A stretch of DNA of 64,000 nucleotides, from NCBI GenBank assembly GCA_028583605.1, contig CM053334.1:18524523-18588522 (forward strand), read 5' to 3'. Shown here in pieces: positions 1 to 58,822 of the stretch. The translations under genes were made by a program, and so were the position numbers. Position 1 is the first letter of the stretch. Each line of letters opens with the position of its first letter. The notes beneath the pieces were generated by a model, which was given only the letters and a program-made list of their open reading frames with translations, was not told the DNA's origin and ran no database searches. The DNA is from Dastarcus helophoroides (Eukaryota; Arthropoda; Insecta; Coleoptera; Bothrideridae).

Positions 1-3000
1 CTACAGGAATTTGCATCGAAATCGGTTCAGTGGTTAAGCCGTGAAAAGCCAACAAATAGACGGACAGATAATGCATGTTCCAGAGTGAGAGGTAGCCTAT
101 TATCTACGCTAGTTTTCAAAGAAACTCTGCACCAATTTGCATCGAAAGCGCTTTATTGGTTGAGCCGTGAAAAGCCAACAAACAGACGCATAGATAATGC
201 ACTTTTGCGTTTTTTAGAGTAAAAAGTAGCCTATTATCTAAGGTAGTTTTCAAAGAAACTTTACACGAATTTGCATCGAAATCGCTTCAGTGGGTGAGAC
301 GTGAAAAGCCCACAAACAGACGGACAAATAATCCTTTTTTGTATTTTCCGGGGAGAAAGTAGCCTATTATCTACCCCAGCTTTCTACGAAACTTTACATC
401 AATTTTCATCAAAATCGCTTTACTGGTTGAGCCATGAAAAGCCAACATACAAACTGACAGACACATTTTTGCGTATGTTAGTTAGAATTAGGATTTCTGG
501 CAAACAAAAAGTTAAAAAAGAACAAATTTGACTTTTTTTGAATTGAAAAGGTATAACTTTTACATGTATTAGTTTGGAGACGTCAAGAACAATTTTCCGG
601 GATAAAACGTAGCCTATTACCTATCTCGACTTTTAAGAACCTCTATACAAATTTTCATTGAAATCGCTTCAGTGAGTGGCCCGTAAAAGGCCAACAAACA
701 GACAATTAATGTATTTTTGCGTTTTCCGTGGTGAAAAGTAGCCTATTATCTACGCCAGTTTTTAAAGAAACTCTACACCAATTTGCATCGAAATCACTTC
801 ATTGGTTGAACCGGAAAAGCCAACAAACAGGCGGACAGAAAATGCATTTTTGCGTTTTCCGGGGTGAAATGCAGCCTATTATCTAAGCCAGTTTTTAAAA
901 ACACTCTACACGAATTTGCATCGAAATCGTTTCAGTGGATGCCCCGTGAAAAGCAAACAAACAGACGGACAGATAATGTATTTTTGTAATTTCCGGGGAG
1001 AAAGTAGCCTATTATCTACCCCAGCTTTTAAGGAAACTTTACACTAATTTTCATTGAAATAGTTTAAGTGGTTGAGCCATGAAAAGCCAACATACAAACT
1101 GACAGACACACTTTCGCGTATATTAGTTAGAATTAAAACGTAAAACGTAGCCTATTATCTATTTCGACTTTCAAATAACCTTTATACCAATTTTCAACAT
1201 AATCGCTTCAGTGGCCTATTATCTACGCCAGTTTTCAAAGAAACTCTACACGAATTTGCACCGAAATCGCTTCAGTGGTTAAGCCGTGAAAAGCCAACAA
1301 ACAGACGGACAGATAATGCATTTTTGCGTTTTTCGGGGTGAAAAATAGCCTATTATCTACGTTAGTTTTCAAAGAAATTCTACATGAATTTGGTTCGAAA
1401 TCTCTTCAGTGGTTAAGTCGTGACAAACCGACAAACAAACGGAGAGATAACGCATTTTTGTATTTTTCGGGAAGAAAGTAACCTATTATCTATTTCAACT
1501 TTCAAAGAACCTCTGCACCAATGTTCAACAAAATTGCTTCAATGGTTGAGCTGTAAAAAGCCAACAAACAGACGGACAAATAACGCATTTTCGTGTTTTC
1601 GATGTGAAAGGTAGCCTATTATCTACTCCAGTTTTGAAAGGAACTTTTATCGAAATCGCTTTAGTGGGCGCCCCGTGAAAAGCCAACAAACAGACGGACA
1701 GATAATGCAGTTTCGTATTTTCCGGGGAGAAAGTAGCCTATTATCTACCCCAGCTTTAAGGAAACTTTACACCAATTTTCATCGAAATAGTTTCAGTGAT
1801 TGAGCCATGAAAAGCCAACATACAAACTGACAGACATACCTTCGCGTATATTAGTTAGAATTAAAGCGTAAAACGTAGCCTATTATCTATTTCGACTTTC
1901 AAAGAACCTCTATACCAGTTTTCAACATAATCGCTGCATTTTCGTGTTTTTCTGGGAGAAAATCAGCCTATTATCTACCCGTATTATTTACACCAATTTT
2001 CATTGAAATCGCTTCAGTGGTTAAGTCATGAAGAGCAAAGATATAAACGGACAGACAGATAATGCAGTTTCGTATTTTTCGGGAAGATAGTAGCCTATTA
2101 TCTACTTCGATTTTCAAAGAACCTCTATACCAATTTTCAACAAAATCACTTTAGAGATTGGCCCGTGAAAAGCCAACAAACAGACAGTTAATACATTTTT
2201 GCGTTATCCAGGGTGAAACGTAGCCTATTATCTAAGCCAGTTTTCAAAGAAACTACATGATTTTGCATCGAAATCGCTTCAGTAGGTGCCCTGTGAAAAG
2301 CCAAGAAACAGACGGACAGATAATGCATTTTTGTATTTTCCGGAAAGAAAGTAGCCTATTATCTACCCCAACTTTTAAGGAAACTTTACACCAATTTTCA
2401 TCGAAATAGTTTAAGTGGTTGAGGCATAAAAAGCCAACATACAAACTGACAGACACACTTTCGCGTATGTTAGTTAGAATTAAAACGTAAAACGCAGCCT
2501 ATTATCTATTTCGACTTTCAAAGAACCTCTATATCAATTTTCAACATAATCGCTTCAGTGGCCTATTATCTACGCCAGTTTTCAAGGAAACTCAACACGA
2601 ATTTGCATCGAAATCGCTTCAGTGGTTAAGCCGTGAAAAGCCAACAAACAAACGGACAGATAATGCATTTTTTGGTTTTCCGGGGTAAAAAGAAGCCTAT
2701 TATCTAGGCCAGTTTTCAAAATAACTGTACACGAATTTGTTTCGAAATCTCTTCAGTGGTTCAGCCGTGACAAACCGACAAACAAACGGACAGATAACGC
2801 ATTTTTGTATTTTTCGGGAAGAAAGTAGCCTATTATCTATTTCAACTTTCAAAGAACCAATGTTCAACAAAATTGCTTTAATGGTTGAGCCGTGAAAAGC
2901 CAACAAACAGACGAACAAATAACGCATTTTCGTGTTTTCGAGGTGAAAGGTAGCCTATTATTTACCCCAGTTTTGAAAGGAACTCAGATAATGCATTATT

Positions 3001-4010
3001 GTGTTTTTCGGGGTGAAAAGTAGCCTATTACCTACGCCAGTTTTCAAAGAAACTCTACACAAATTTGCACCGAAATCGCTTCAGTGGTTGAGCCGTGAAA
3101 AGCCAACAAACAGACGGACAGATAATGCATTTTTGCGTTTTTCGGGGTGAAAGGTAGCCTATTATCTACGCCAGTTTTCAAAGAAATTCTACATGAATTT
3201 GGTTCGAAATCTCTTCAGTGGTTAAGCCGTGACAAACCGACAAACAAACGGAGAGATAACGCATTTTTGTATTTTTCGGGAAGAAAGTAGCCTATTATCT
3301 ATTTCAGCTTTCAAAGAACCAATGTTCAACAAAATTGCTTTAATGGTTGAGCCGTGAAAAGCCAACAAGCAGACGGACAAATAACGCATTTTCGTGTTTT
3401 CCGAGGTGAAAGGTAGCCTATTATCCACCCCAGTTTTGAAAGGAACTCAGATAATGCATTTTTGCGTTTTTCGGGGGTGAAAACTACCCTATTACCTACG
3501 TCAGTTTTCAAAAAAACTCTACACGAATTTGCATCGAAATCGCTTCAGTGGGTGAGCCGTGAAAAGCCAACAAACAGACGGACATTTTTGTATTTTACGT
3601 TGAGAGAGTAGCCTATTATCTACCCCAGTTTTCAAGGAAGTTTTTTACCAATTTTCATTGAAATCGGTTCAGTGGTTGACCCGTGAAAAGCCAACAAATA
3701 GACGGACATTTTTGTATTTTACGTTGAGAAAGTAGCCTATTATCTACCCCAGTTTTCAAGGAAGTTTTTCACCAATTTTCATTGAAATCGCTTCAGTGGT
3801 TGACCCGTGAAAAGCCAACAAACAGGCGGACGGATAACAGCATTTTCGTGTAATAGCCTATTATCTACCGCAGCATTCAAGGAAACTCTACAACAATTTT
3901 CATCGAAATCGCTTCGGTGATTACCAGAGACTAAAGTGATTACGCAATGAAAATGCAACATATAAGGAATAGACACACTTTCGCATTTCGTATCTGTGTT
4001 AATCATCAGG
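1..4010. repeat. 133-bp tandem satellite (GCCTATTATCTAC family)
   Basis: About 30 degenerate monomers of 133-134 bp (for example at 94, 228, 361), each with AGCCTATTATCTAC, CGAAATCGCTTCAGTGG, GTGAAAAGCCAACAAACAGA and CGGACAGATAATGC. The array runs off the left edge. Related single or few-copy units occur inverted at 6660-6790 and 11880-12760, and distantly at 47210-47290, 48640-48730 and 48880-48970, so it is a dispersed arthropod repeat that expanded here. Short open frames in it are not genes. Confidence 0.93.
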
Positions 4011-4535
4011 ATTGGGATTTTTCGCAAATAAATAAGTGAAAAGAAAACACTTTTGAACTGAAGACGTTATCGGGGAACGAAAGTTATCAAAAGCGAGCGT
4101 AATTTAGACATTTTTGAACTAAGCCACTTGTTACCTCATGTGCTTAAAGGGAGCGAAAATCTACGCCTCGCTCCTCATTAGATGCTGCAAAGCTTTAGTA
4201 TTCATTACTTAGTCTTAACCGCAATTTGCATAATTAATTTAGTAAGCTATCAAAGTCATGTCGAACAAGGCGTAGGTGCCAGATAACTTAAAGGTTAATG
4301 ACTTGTCACTATTTCATTTAACAAATCGATGGGAAACTGTCGAATTCCCATCAAAGCCCAATATGATATAAATAGCGACAATACAAACCGATAACACCTA
4401 CGAAAAAAAAAAAAAGTTATTAATTTCCACTTCGTCGGCCATCGTTTTCCCCCATTTTTTGAAGCGTAATGTAAAAGTTCATCGATACGAAATGAAACGC
4501 GCAGCAAACGCCAATCAAATTCTTATTTCTTACAG
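4011..4535. other. Sequence upstream of CaMKK exon 1
   Basis: No gene recognised. Single-copy-looking AT-rich sequence between the satellite and the exon acceptor at 4535; it must be intron if the acceptor is used. Confidence 0.5.
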
Positions 4536-4613
4536 ATAGCTGTCTTGACAGGCAAAGGATCCTTGTTGACGTATACAGAGCCCACTCGAACAAATAAATG
4601 TCATCGTCGTATC

Positions 4614-4632
<19 letters not shown>
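4536..4632 (+). CDS. CaMKK: CaMKK exon 1 of this window (contains proposed start)
   Basis: The exon is bounded by a pyrimidine-rich acceptor ending TTTCTTACAG at 4535 and a GTAAGT donor at 4633. The proposed start is ATG 4614, giving MATLQH then phase 1 into exon 2. The acceptor implies at least one more exon upstream, untranslated or coding. The same frame is open through the whole exon back to 4536, so the true start could lie further upstream. I chose 4614 because it is the only in-frame methionine. Exon status rests on splice signals and on the phase chain into exons 2 and 3. Confidence 0.6.
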
Positions 4633-50633
<46,001 letters not shown>

Positions 50634-51080
50634 TAGATAGATAAATTTTTGACTGGTTAGTTCAATTTATTGATAAGGCCAACTGATTTTTTATTAATAT
50701 TGACAAAACGGAAATGTTAAATTGTTGAAAACCATTTTTTACCCTTTAGGATGTACCCAAGTAGTGAATTTTGATGTATTAGGGAAACGTTAACAATTTT
50801 TAGGTATAACTGTACCTAATTTAATCGACGACCCTAATATATGAATACAACCATCGAGATTGTGTCAGGGGAAATACCCCAGGAACCGGCCCGTCAGTGG
50901 CCCTACTTAATACATCTAAATTCTGTTAACGAAGGCTTTCACGGCCAGACTTTATACTTCTTCCGGGATTGGACCGTGTCAAAGAACTATTAAAAGTGTT
51001 CTCACACTTTTAGTAGTTTTTTGACACGGTCCAATCCCAGACGAAGTATATCCTGGGCATCTAAATTCTCTAAAATAAAA
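50634..51080 (+). other. Presumed CaMKK 3' untranslated region and palindrome
   Basis: Follows the CaMKK stop. A 47-bp-arm palindrome lies at 50953-50999 and 51004-51050 (loop TCTC), containing GGATTGGACCGTGTC, also found at 45145 and 47567. AATAAA follows near 51073 and again near 51208; either could end the transcript. Confidence 0.5.
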
Positions 51081-53570
51081 ACGACAACAACTAACTCCTT
51101 TTACTACTACTGTGGATCAATCCTTGGCGGATTCGTCCTGAAAATTAAAAAAAAATCAGATTAGGAAAAAATTAATCAAATATAAATAAACAATTTAAAT
51201 AATTAATATGAAAATAAAGCAACTCATTGTTTAACATTTAATCAAAAACTGACTCAAACCAAAATCATAGATTTTTAAACGTAGACGTATAATTGGGACC
51301 ACAGAATTTAGATTAACAAACCCAAATCATATCAATATGTTAAGTAACTACCTTGCCTTAAATGTTCACCTCGATACCCCGATATTTTGTAATTTAAGAC
51401 TTTAAAAAACACTTTTTCAAGAGAATTTTGCACACGATAGTTGTACCTGTCGTACCAAGCTTCTACTTTTTCCGCTTCTACTCAAAAATCTATTTTAAAT
51501 GTACCTATTTAGCTCAAAAAAACTATTCTTATATAAACAATTAAGATGACCAAATATAAAAACTTTGATGATGTAATTAATTTCCGTATTGTTGTAAAAC
51601 GTACCTGGAATAATAGCAAGTTACGCATCGGACATGTAAACGTGAAAAACGTATTAAGATTAAAATCTACGCTCCATTTGCAATATGAATAAATACGGCG
51701 TTTTAAAGATCAGCAATTTCAATCCAAATTCAGACCCAATTTATATATTAAATTACATATTAAATTAAATTAATTAATTAAATGTTTCTAAATGCCAGTG
51801 TATCGTATTTAGGTAATATTTCCACAATAACGTAAATGTTAAGGCGACTGGTTAAATCGAAATAAGCTGAGGCCATATCTATTATCGTATAAAAGATCTA
51901 CTTACACAGATTTGGGGGTTAAGGCTCGTCATACGCGAACGAATTCTTGGTTAGTTTTTAGTTATCACAAAAATGCGTTCATTCAGGTGCTCGCATCCGA
52001 ATTCCTGATCCGGAAACCTAACCAGGATTCCCGTGCGTATGCGAGAGGCCAAATCTTCAATTTTTTGTCATTACGGTTAAAAATCTTACCTTTTGCGAAT
52101 GAAAAAGTCAAATACATCAATTTATGGTCAAATTCTAGACTATCGCGTACAATCAGGCATCCAAACCGAACAAATAAAATACCTTTTAACTAGCCATTCA
52201 GCACTTAAACCTATGATTTTATCGGGATCTAACGACGCTTTCAACGTTCCCAACGTTTAGGATTACGATGCATCCGTCGATTTCACATGCAATTCTTGCT
52301 GATCGCGTATAAAACGTATATAATCACATCAAAAACGAAGCAGTAGAATTATTTCGGACTAAATTATCTGTTGATTAAACAACGCGTCGAATTTTTAACA
52401 CGGGAGACATTTTCGCGTGATTTCCAGTCAACTACGATTCAAATGTAAAATCACCTTACTTCTGCGCAAGTTATACCAACTTAAAAATCTTCATCGCTGT
52501 TCCCGAAGCAAACGCAAATTAATCACCTCTTTATTAACAGTTATTGGCACTCGTATTATTTTTACATCGTCACTGTGATTAAAACCAACATCAAATTAAC
52601 TGAATAATCAACAAAACCCAATATTAACTTGGAACTTGGGCAAATTCAATCGCCAATTGTAAATGTCAAATGCGAATAGCAAACCACAGAATCTAAGCCG
52701 TGTTGCCACGTTGAAAATATTTCCTGCGTATTCAAACGAATTATGACGAAACTTTCGTCAGAGGCGGAAGTTGTTATTAAAGACCGGTTGAATTCAGTCG
52801 CGGCGGCACTTGTACGAATTCCTGATGATTACCTTTCATAGAATTACGTTCGTTTCGCTGCCCGAATTCAAAAACATAATCAGGTGTGTATACGGCCGCC
52901 CGAACAGAGAATTTGAAATATTGAAGGGAATGCGATGGTGGTTAATATTGAGACAGATTCTGAATTAGGAAAATTACCCCTCCCCCCTCATATATATTTA
53001 AATAATGCGGACTCACGATATTGAACCTGAATAATGTATAAAGTTGTGTCAGTTGCCATCTTGCCAAATCGATGCTATTTACTCGGTTTTATGGACTCGC
53101 GCGTTATAGAAATTAATTTCAGATGTTCATAGAATGTGCCCTCGTTTGCCAAATTGACGGAATTTTCTCTATTTTAAGGATTCGAGCGTCATAGAAATTA
53201 TTCCAGGACGTTACCGTTTTACATTTTTACATGTTTTTTGACAAAAATCTCAATGTCGTTTCTTCTTCTGATGCTGTCTTCGAATAAATATACTATTTCA
53301 AATCTTCAACGCTGTTTTTTTCCATGCCTAATTCATTAATAAATAATTTATTTTCACATTTTATTTATCGCAGCTTTCACGTGCATCCGTGAGGCTTAGG
53401 ATATAAAAAAGAGTGTTTTCAGTTTTTAAGATTTTTTTGCAGCTTTTTTTGGATATTCAATGTAATCTAGGAGTCTCTGAATTTTTACGACTCTTCAGAT
53501 TAGAGATGAAACTTCGAAAAAAAAACTGTATGTTTAAAAAAACGTTCAAAGATATTTTTTCACGAAATTT
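51081..53570. other. Intergenic sequence, possible unidentified minus-strand exons
   Basis: Single-copy-looking. Splice-like signals exist on the minus strand (for example donors at about 51905 and 52089) but I could not assemble a protein. Confidence 0.35.
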
Positions 53571-53574
53571 TAGG

Positions 53575-56500
53575 TTATAAGTGAAACTGAAAATAAAATC
53601 TGAAATTTTGATTTTAATTAAGCTTCGAATTTCCAAAAAATCTCAGAATTTCGAATTCAAAATCGGAATTTAGATTTGTCTAGACAATATTCGGAAATAT
53701 TGAACAAAACTGTAAATTATTGGAAAAAAATTGAACTTCAAAAAAGGACTCGCAATTTCCAAAAAAATCTGGACTATGTTGATTTTAAAATGGAACTATA
53801 GATTTTTCTAGACTCGGAAAATGTCTAGGGAAAGCTGGAAAAGCTAGATTTATGAAAAAACCTCCGGAAAATTCTCAAATTTCCAAAGAACGAAATTTCA
53901 AGTTTAAGATCAACATTCGGAATTTTCTAGACAAACTGAAAATTTCTAGAAAAAATCGCAAAATGCCTGGAAATTCAATATTCAAGAAAAAACTTGAAAT
54001 TTGCAAAAAAACTCAAAATTTGCAAAAAAAACTCGAAATTTGCAAAAAAAACTCGAAATATCGAGTTTCAAATCAAAATCTAGAATTTTCTAAAAGAAAC
54101 TGGAAATTTCACGACAAAGTTGGAAATTTCTCGACAAAGTTGAAAAATTACTGGACTAAAACTAAAATCAGGAAAAATTTCAAATTTTCAAGAAGAAAAT
54201 ATCAAAATCTTCAAAAAATTTCGACATTTCGAGAAAAAAAATTGAATATCAAGAATTTCCCCAGGCAAAAGTGGAAATTACTAGAGATTGCTGGGAAAAA
54301 AAAACGTAATTTCGAAAAAAAAAGTCGAACTTTTCAGATTAAGGTCGAAATTTCGAGAAAATGGTCGAAATTTGAGAATAACGTCGAAATTTCGAGAAAA
54401 AGGCGAAATTTCGGAATATTTCGAGAAAAAAAGTCGAAATTTGCCAAAAAAAATGAAATTTCAAGAAAAAAGTCGAAATTTGCGAAAAAAGTCGAAATTT
54501 GCGAAAAAAGTCGAAATTTGCGTAAAAAGTCGAAATTTCGATAAAAAAAAGGTCGAAATTTTGACTATAAAGCGAAATTTCGATATTAAGGTCAAAATTT
54601 CGAGAAAAAAGTCGAAATTTGAGAAAAAAAAACGAAATTTCGAGAAAAAGGGAGAAATTTCGAGAAAAAAATCAAAATTTGGAAAAAAAGGCAAAATTTC
54701 GAGAAAAAAGTCGAAATTTTGAGAAAAAAGTCGAAATTTCGAGCTTAAAATCGAAATTTGAGAAAAAAAGTTGAAATTTCTTAAAATAACATTTTTTTTT
54801 ATTCGATGTCCTTTCTACGCCTTTGTAACGTTTCGAAAAAGTCGAAATTTCCAGAAAAAAGTCAAATTTCCAAAAAAAAGTCGAAATTTTGAAAAAAGTG
54901 AAAGTTTGAGAATAACGTCCAAATTTCGAGAAAAAGTCGAAATTTGAGAAAAAAAAACGAAATTTCGAGAAAAAGGGAGAAATTTCGAGAAAAAATCAAA
55001 GTTTGGAAAAAAAGGCAAAATTTCGAGAAAAAAGTCGAAATTTTGAGAAAAAAGTCAAAATTTCGAGCTTAAAATCGAAATTTGAGAAAAAAAGTTGAAA
55101 TTTCTTAAAATAACATTTTTTTATTCGATTTCCTTTCTACGCCTTTGCAACGTTTCGAAAAAGTCGGAATTTCCAGAAAAAAGTAAAAATTTCCAAAAAA
55201 AAAGTCGAAATTTTGAAAAAAAGTGAAAGTTTGAGTATAACGTCCAAATTTCGAGAAAAAGTCGAAATTTCGAAATATTTCGAGAAAAAAGTCGAAATTT
55301 CGATAAATAAAAGTCAAAATTTTGAGTATTAAGTCGAAATTTCGATATTAAGGTCAAAACTTCGAGAAAAAAGTCGAAATTTGAGAAAAAAAAACGAAAT
55401 TTCAAGAAAAAGAAAGAAATTTTTAAAAAAAATCAAAATTTGAGAAAAAAGTCAAAATTTCGAAAAAAAGTCGAAATTTTGAGAAATTTCGAGAAAAAAG
55501 TCGAAATTTTGAGAAATTTCGAGAAAAAAGTCGAAACTTTGAGCTTAAAATCGAAATTTGGGAAAAAAAGTTGAAATTTCTTAAAATAACATTTTTTTTT
55601 CAATTGATGTCCTTTCTACACCTTTGTAACATTTTAAAAAAGTCGAAATTTCCAAAAAAAAGTCAAAATTTCCAAAAAAAAAAGTCGAAATTTTGACAGA
55701 AAAGTCGAAGTTTGAGAATAACGTCGATATTTCTAGAAAAAGTCGAAATTTCGAAATATTTCGAGAAAAAAGTCGAAATTCACGAAAAGAGACGAAATTT
55801 CGAGAGAAAAAGTCGAAATTTGCGAAAAAAGTCGAAATTTCGATAAAAAAATGTTCAAAATTTTGAGTATAAAGTCGAAATTTCGAGAGAAATGTCAAAA
55901 TTTCAATATTAAGGTCAAAATTTCGAAAAAAAAATCGAAATTTCGAGAAAAAAAAACGAAATTTCGAGAAAAAGGGAGAAATTTTGAGAAAAAATCAAAA
56001 TTTGAGAAAAAAGTCAAATTTTCGGGAAAAATTCGAAATTTTGAGAAATAAAGTCGAAATTTGAGAAAAAAGTCCAAATTTTGAGAAAAAAGTTCAAAAT
56101 TTTGAGTATAAGGTCGAAATTTCGAGAGAAATGTCAAAATTTCGATATTAAGGTCAAAATTTCAACAAAAAAAGTCGAAATTTCGAGAAAAAAGTCGAAA
56201 TTTTGAGAAATAAAGTCGAAATTTGAGAAAAAAGTCGAAATTTGACAGAAAAAATCGAAATTTCGAGAAAATGGGCGAAATTTCTAGAAAAAATCAAATT
56301 TTGAGAAAAATGTCAAAATTTCGAGAAAAAAGTCGAAATTTTGAGAAATAAAGTCGAAATTTGAGAAAAAAAATCGAAGTTTCGAGAAAAAAGTCGAAAT
56401 TTCGAGCTTAAAATCGAAATTTGGGAAAAAAAGTTGAAATTTCCTAAAATAACATTTTTTAAATCAATGTCCTTTCTATGCCTTTGTAACATTTCGAAAA

Positions 56501-56800
56501 AGTCGAAATTTCCAGAAAAAAATCAAAATTTTCAACAAAAAAAAGTCGAAATTTTGACGAAAAAGTCGAAGTTTGAAAATAACGTCGAAATTTCGAGAAA
56601 AAGTCGAAGTTTCGAAATATTTCGAGGAAAAAGTCGAAATTTGCGAAAAAAAGACGAAATTCGATAAAAAAAAGACGAAATTTGCGAAAAAAGTCGAAAT
56701 TTCGATAAAAAAAAGGTCGAAATTTTGAGTATAAAGTTGAAATTTCGAGAGAAATGTCGAAATTTCGGAGAGAAATGTCGAAATTTCGATATTAATAAAA
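53575..56800. repeat. AAATTTCG minisatellite, third block
   Basis: Same 20-bp family as in intron 2, here outside the CaMKK gene. Conserved boxes with TCGATGTCCTTTCTACGCC are at about 54800, 55124, 55600 and 56462, each in a conserved context of roughly 100 bp. Ends towards a TCGACATTCCTA terminus at 57203. Confidence 0.9.
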
Positions 56801-57203
56801 TAATGTAGGGTAATTTTTGTGAATATACGATAATGCTAATTACGTATGTACGGAATTTTGCCTTCAAATATATGGCAACAGTGCACCACAGTTATCTTTC
56901 CTGTTCAGTCAACGACATAATGAATGAAAAGAAATGTTAATGCTGCCATCTGTTGGCTTATTAACGTAGCTATTGCTAGTAGATTGAAGTGGAGAATAAC
57001 ATAACGACATAAATACGCTTATATCAAAAATTTAAAAAAATTAAATTTACAGTGACCTGCATCTAAGGTAAATCGATCCGATTCTTAGGATTTTCGAATC
57101 GTTCATTAGATCGATCTTATATTTGAGATCGATCTAAAAAAATCGACCTTGAGACTTGAAAAAATCGATTTTTCGATTAATCGATCTCACATCGACATTC
57201 CTA
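56801..57203. mobile_element. hAT-like right terminus adjoining the third satellite block
   Basis: Ends ATCGACATTCCTA at 57203, resembling the TAGGGATGTCGAT termini in inverted sense, and is preceded by many ATCGAT words. No matching left end found. Confidence 0.45.
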
Positions 57204-58822
57204 CCTGACAAGTTTAGCGGGCGGAACTTTAGCGTGAGTCCACTGTATTCTCGAAATTTCGAGCTTTGTATTTGAGGAAAACCACATTTACTTCGGAAAG
57301 CCAACGAAGCAACTTCCATTAGAGAGCCAACGTGAATAAGATGCGCTTGAAATCTGCTGATACCAATTAAATTAGTCGCATTTCAAAAACTGTTTAGAAA
57401 ATTGTCAACAAACCATAAAAATTTAAATATTTCCAAACTGGGCCGAAGAAATGTTAAATAAATTGAAAAAAAACATAATATTTCCGGTCAATAAGGGTCT
57501 ACCATGAGCAATTAAAACAATCGCGAACAGGAGATTTAATGCTGGTTAAGTTTTAAATAGGATTTGTTGGTTAGAGTAAGTATACTTTATTTCTCATTAT
57601 CATCTTTGTAAAATTATATATTTAATACGTATTTTCAAGCAAAGTTACATCCAAATTAAGTTGTTTATCATCTTGTTTCTTTAAACAATTTAGATTTAGA
57701 ATTTGAATATACATCGATTTCCAGACAGCGCGCGTAATATTTAGTTCTAGTTCCTACCTTTCATCTCATCCTTCTCGTATTCTTTTCATGAATATTCGAT
57801 ACCTGTCGGTTAAATATGAAGAAATCATAAATAATACCAATAAATAAATGAGCTGTGGCAAAAAAATTTGACACCAATCAATCGAAAACTTTAAACTGTC
57901 ATAGCAGCCATAACAGGAACATAGACAAAGACACAAAATATATGATAAGTCCAACAAACCACAGAGTACATCGCAATAGACAAATAATTTCATGTCCACA
58001 GACGAAACATCCACAGAACCGACGCTGTGTTGCCACATGTTTACCAAATCTTGGTATTTGCTTATTTCTTTCTGGATCATTTTAGATGCGAAAGTTTGTC
58101 ACCTGATTTTTAATAACTGGATGGCGAAAACGTTACCTGTTATTTAACATTAAATTTGTTGGCTAAAGCACAAGGATCACACCAGCTGTAGAATTATTAG
58201 AAATTTTGAATATTTCAAAACTTGCAGCTTTATTAAAAATAGAAATCAGTATTGTTAGATTTTATTTAAACTTACAGCTTTATTAAAAATAGAAATCAGT
58301 ATTGTTAGATTTTATTTAATAGAAAATTTTGCTTGTAAAATTGTAACATTTATGCCCTCCTACATTTGGACTTTGTGGAATTTGTTCGTAGCGATCAATA
58401 CAGTATAGTACAGTAGATATACTTACATTTTTTACACTCATGTAATCTAAGTGTGTACTTGAATGATTTAAAAATGCACAAGTGCCTGAACTGATTTTTT
58501 AAATCATCGATTGAAATATTATGATTGCATCGAAATAAGACGATTAAAAAATTTGCGAAATCTTGATTATACCTCTTATATGTTTCTCTCGGCGATTTGT
58601 TATCTCGTTTTTCAATCTAGACGTTTATTATATTTAAATCTCAATGGTTTGCAGCTAATTTTAAACCTAAAAAATAGCAATCGACACTTAAATTCACTGG
58701 TTTTAATTATTGATGGCGCAACTGTGACTCATAGAATACCACTTATACGCTACTCGTAAATAAAGATATCAACAATTCGGCCACAAATTTATTAATTAAA
58801 ATATAAAAATCGAATTGAACCA
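57204..58822. other. Intergenic region 3' of the acid phosphatase gene
   Basis: Contains a fold-back family fragment (57373-57515) and a 50-bp tandem duplication (58221-58270 and 58271-58320). A minus-strand open frame at 57766-58080 is rich in Cys, Leu and Tyr but matches no family I know. Confidence 0.5.

Noticed and set aside
51120..52200. Minus-strand gene ending DESAKD after an acceptor near 51145
   Set aside because: Donor-like sites exist upstream, but no consistent chain of coding exons could be assembled.
57766..58080. 104-residue Cys/Leu-rich minus-strand frame that looks membrane-like
   Set aside because: No recognisable domain, partner exon or homologue from inspection; kept only as a note on the intergenic region.
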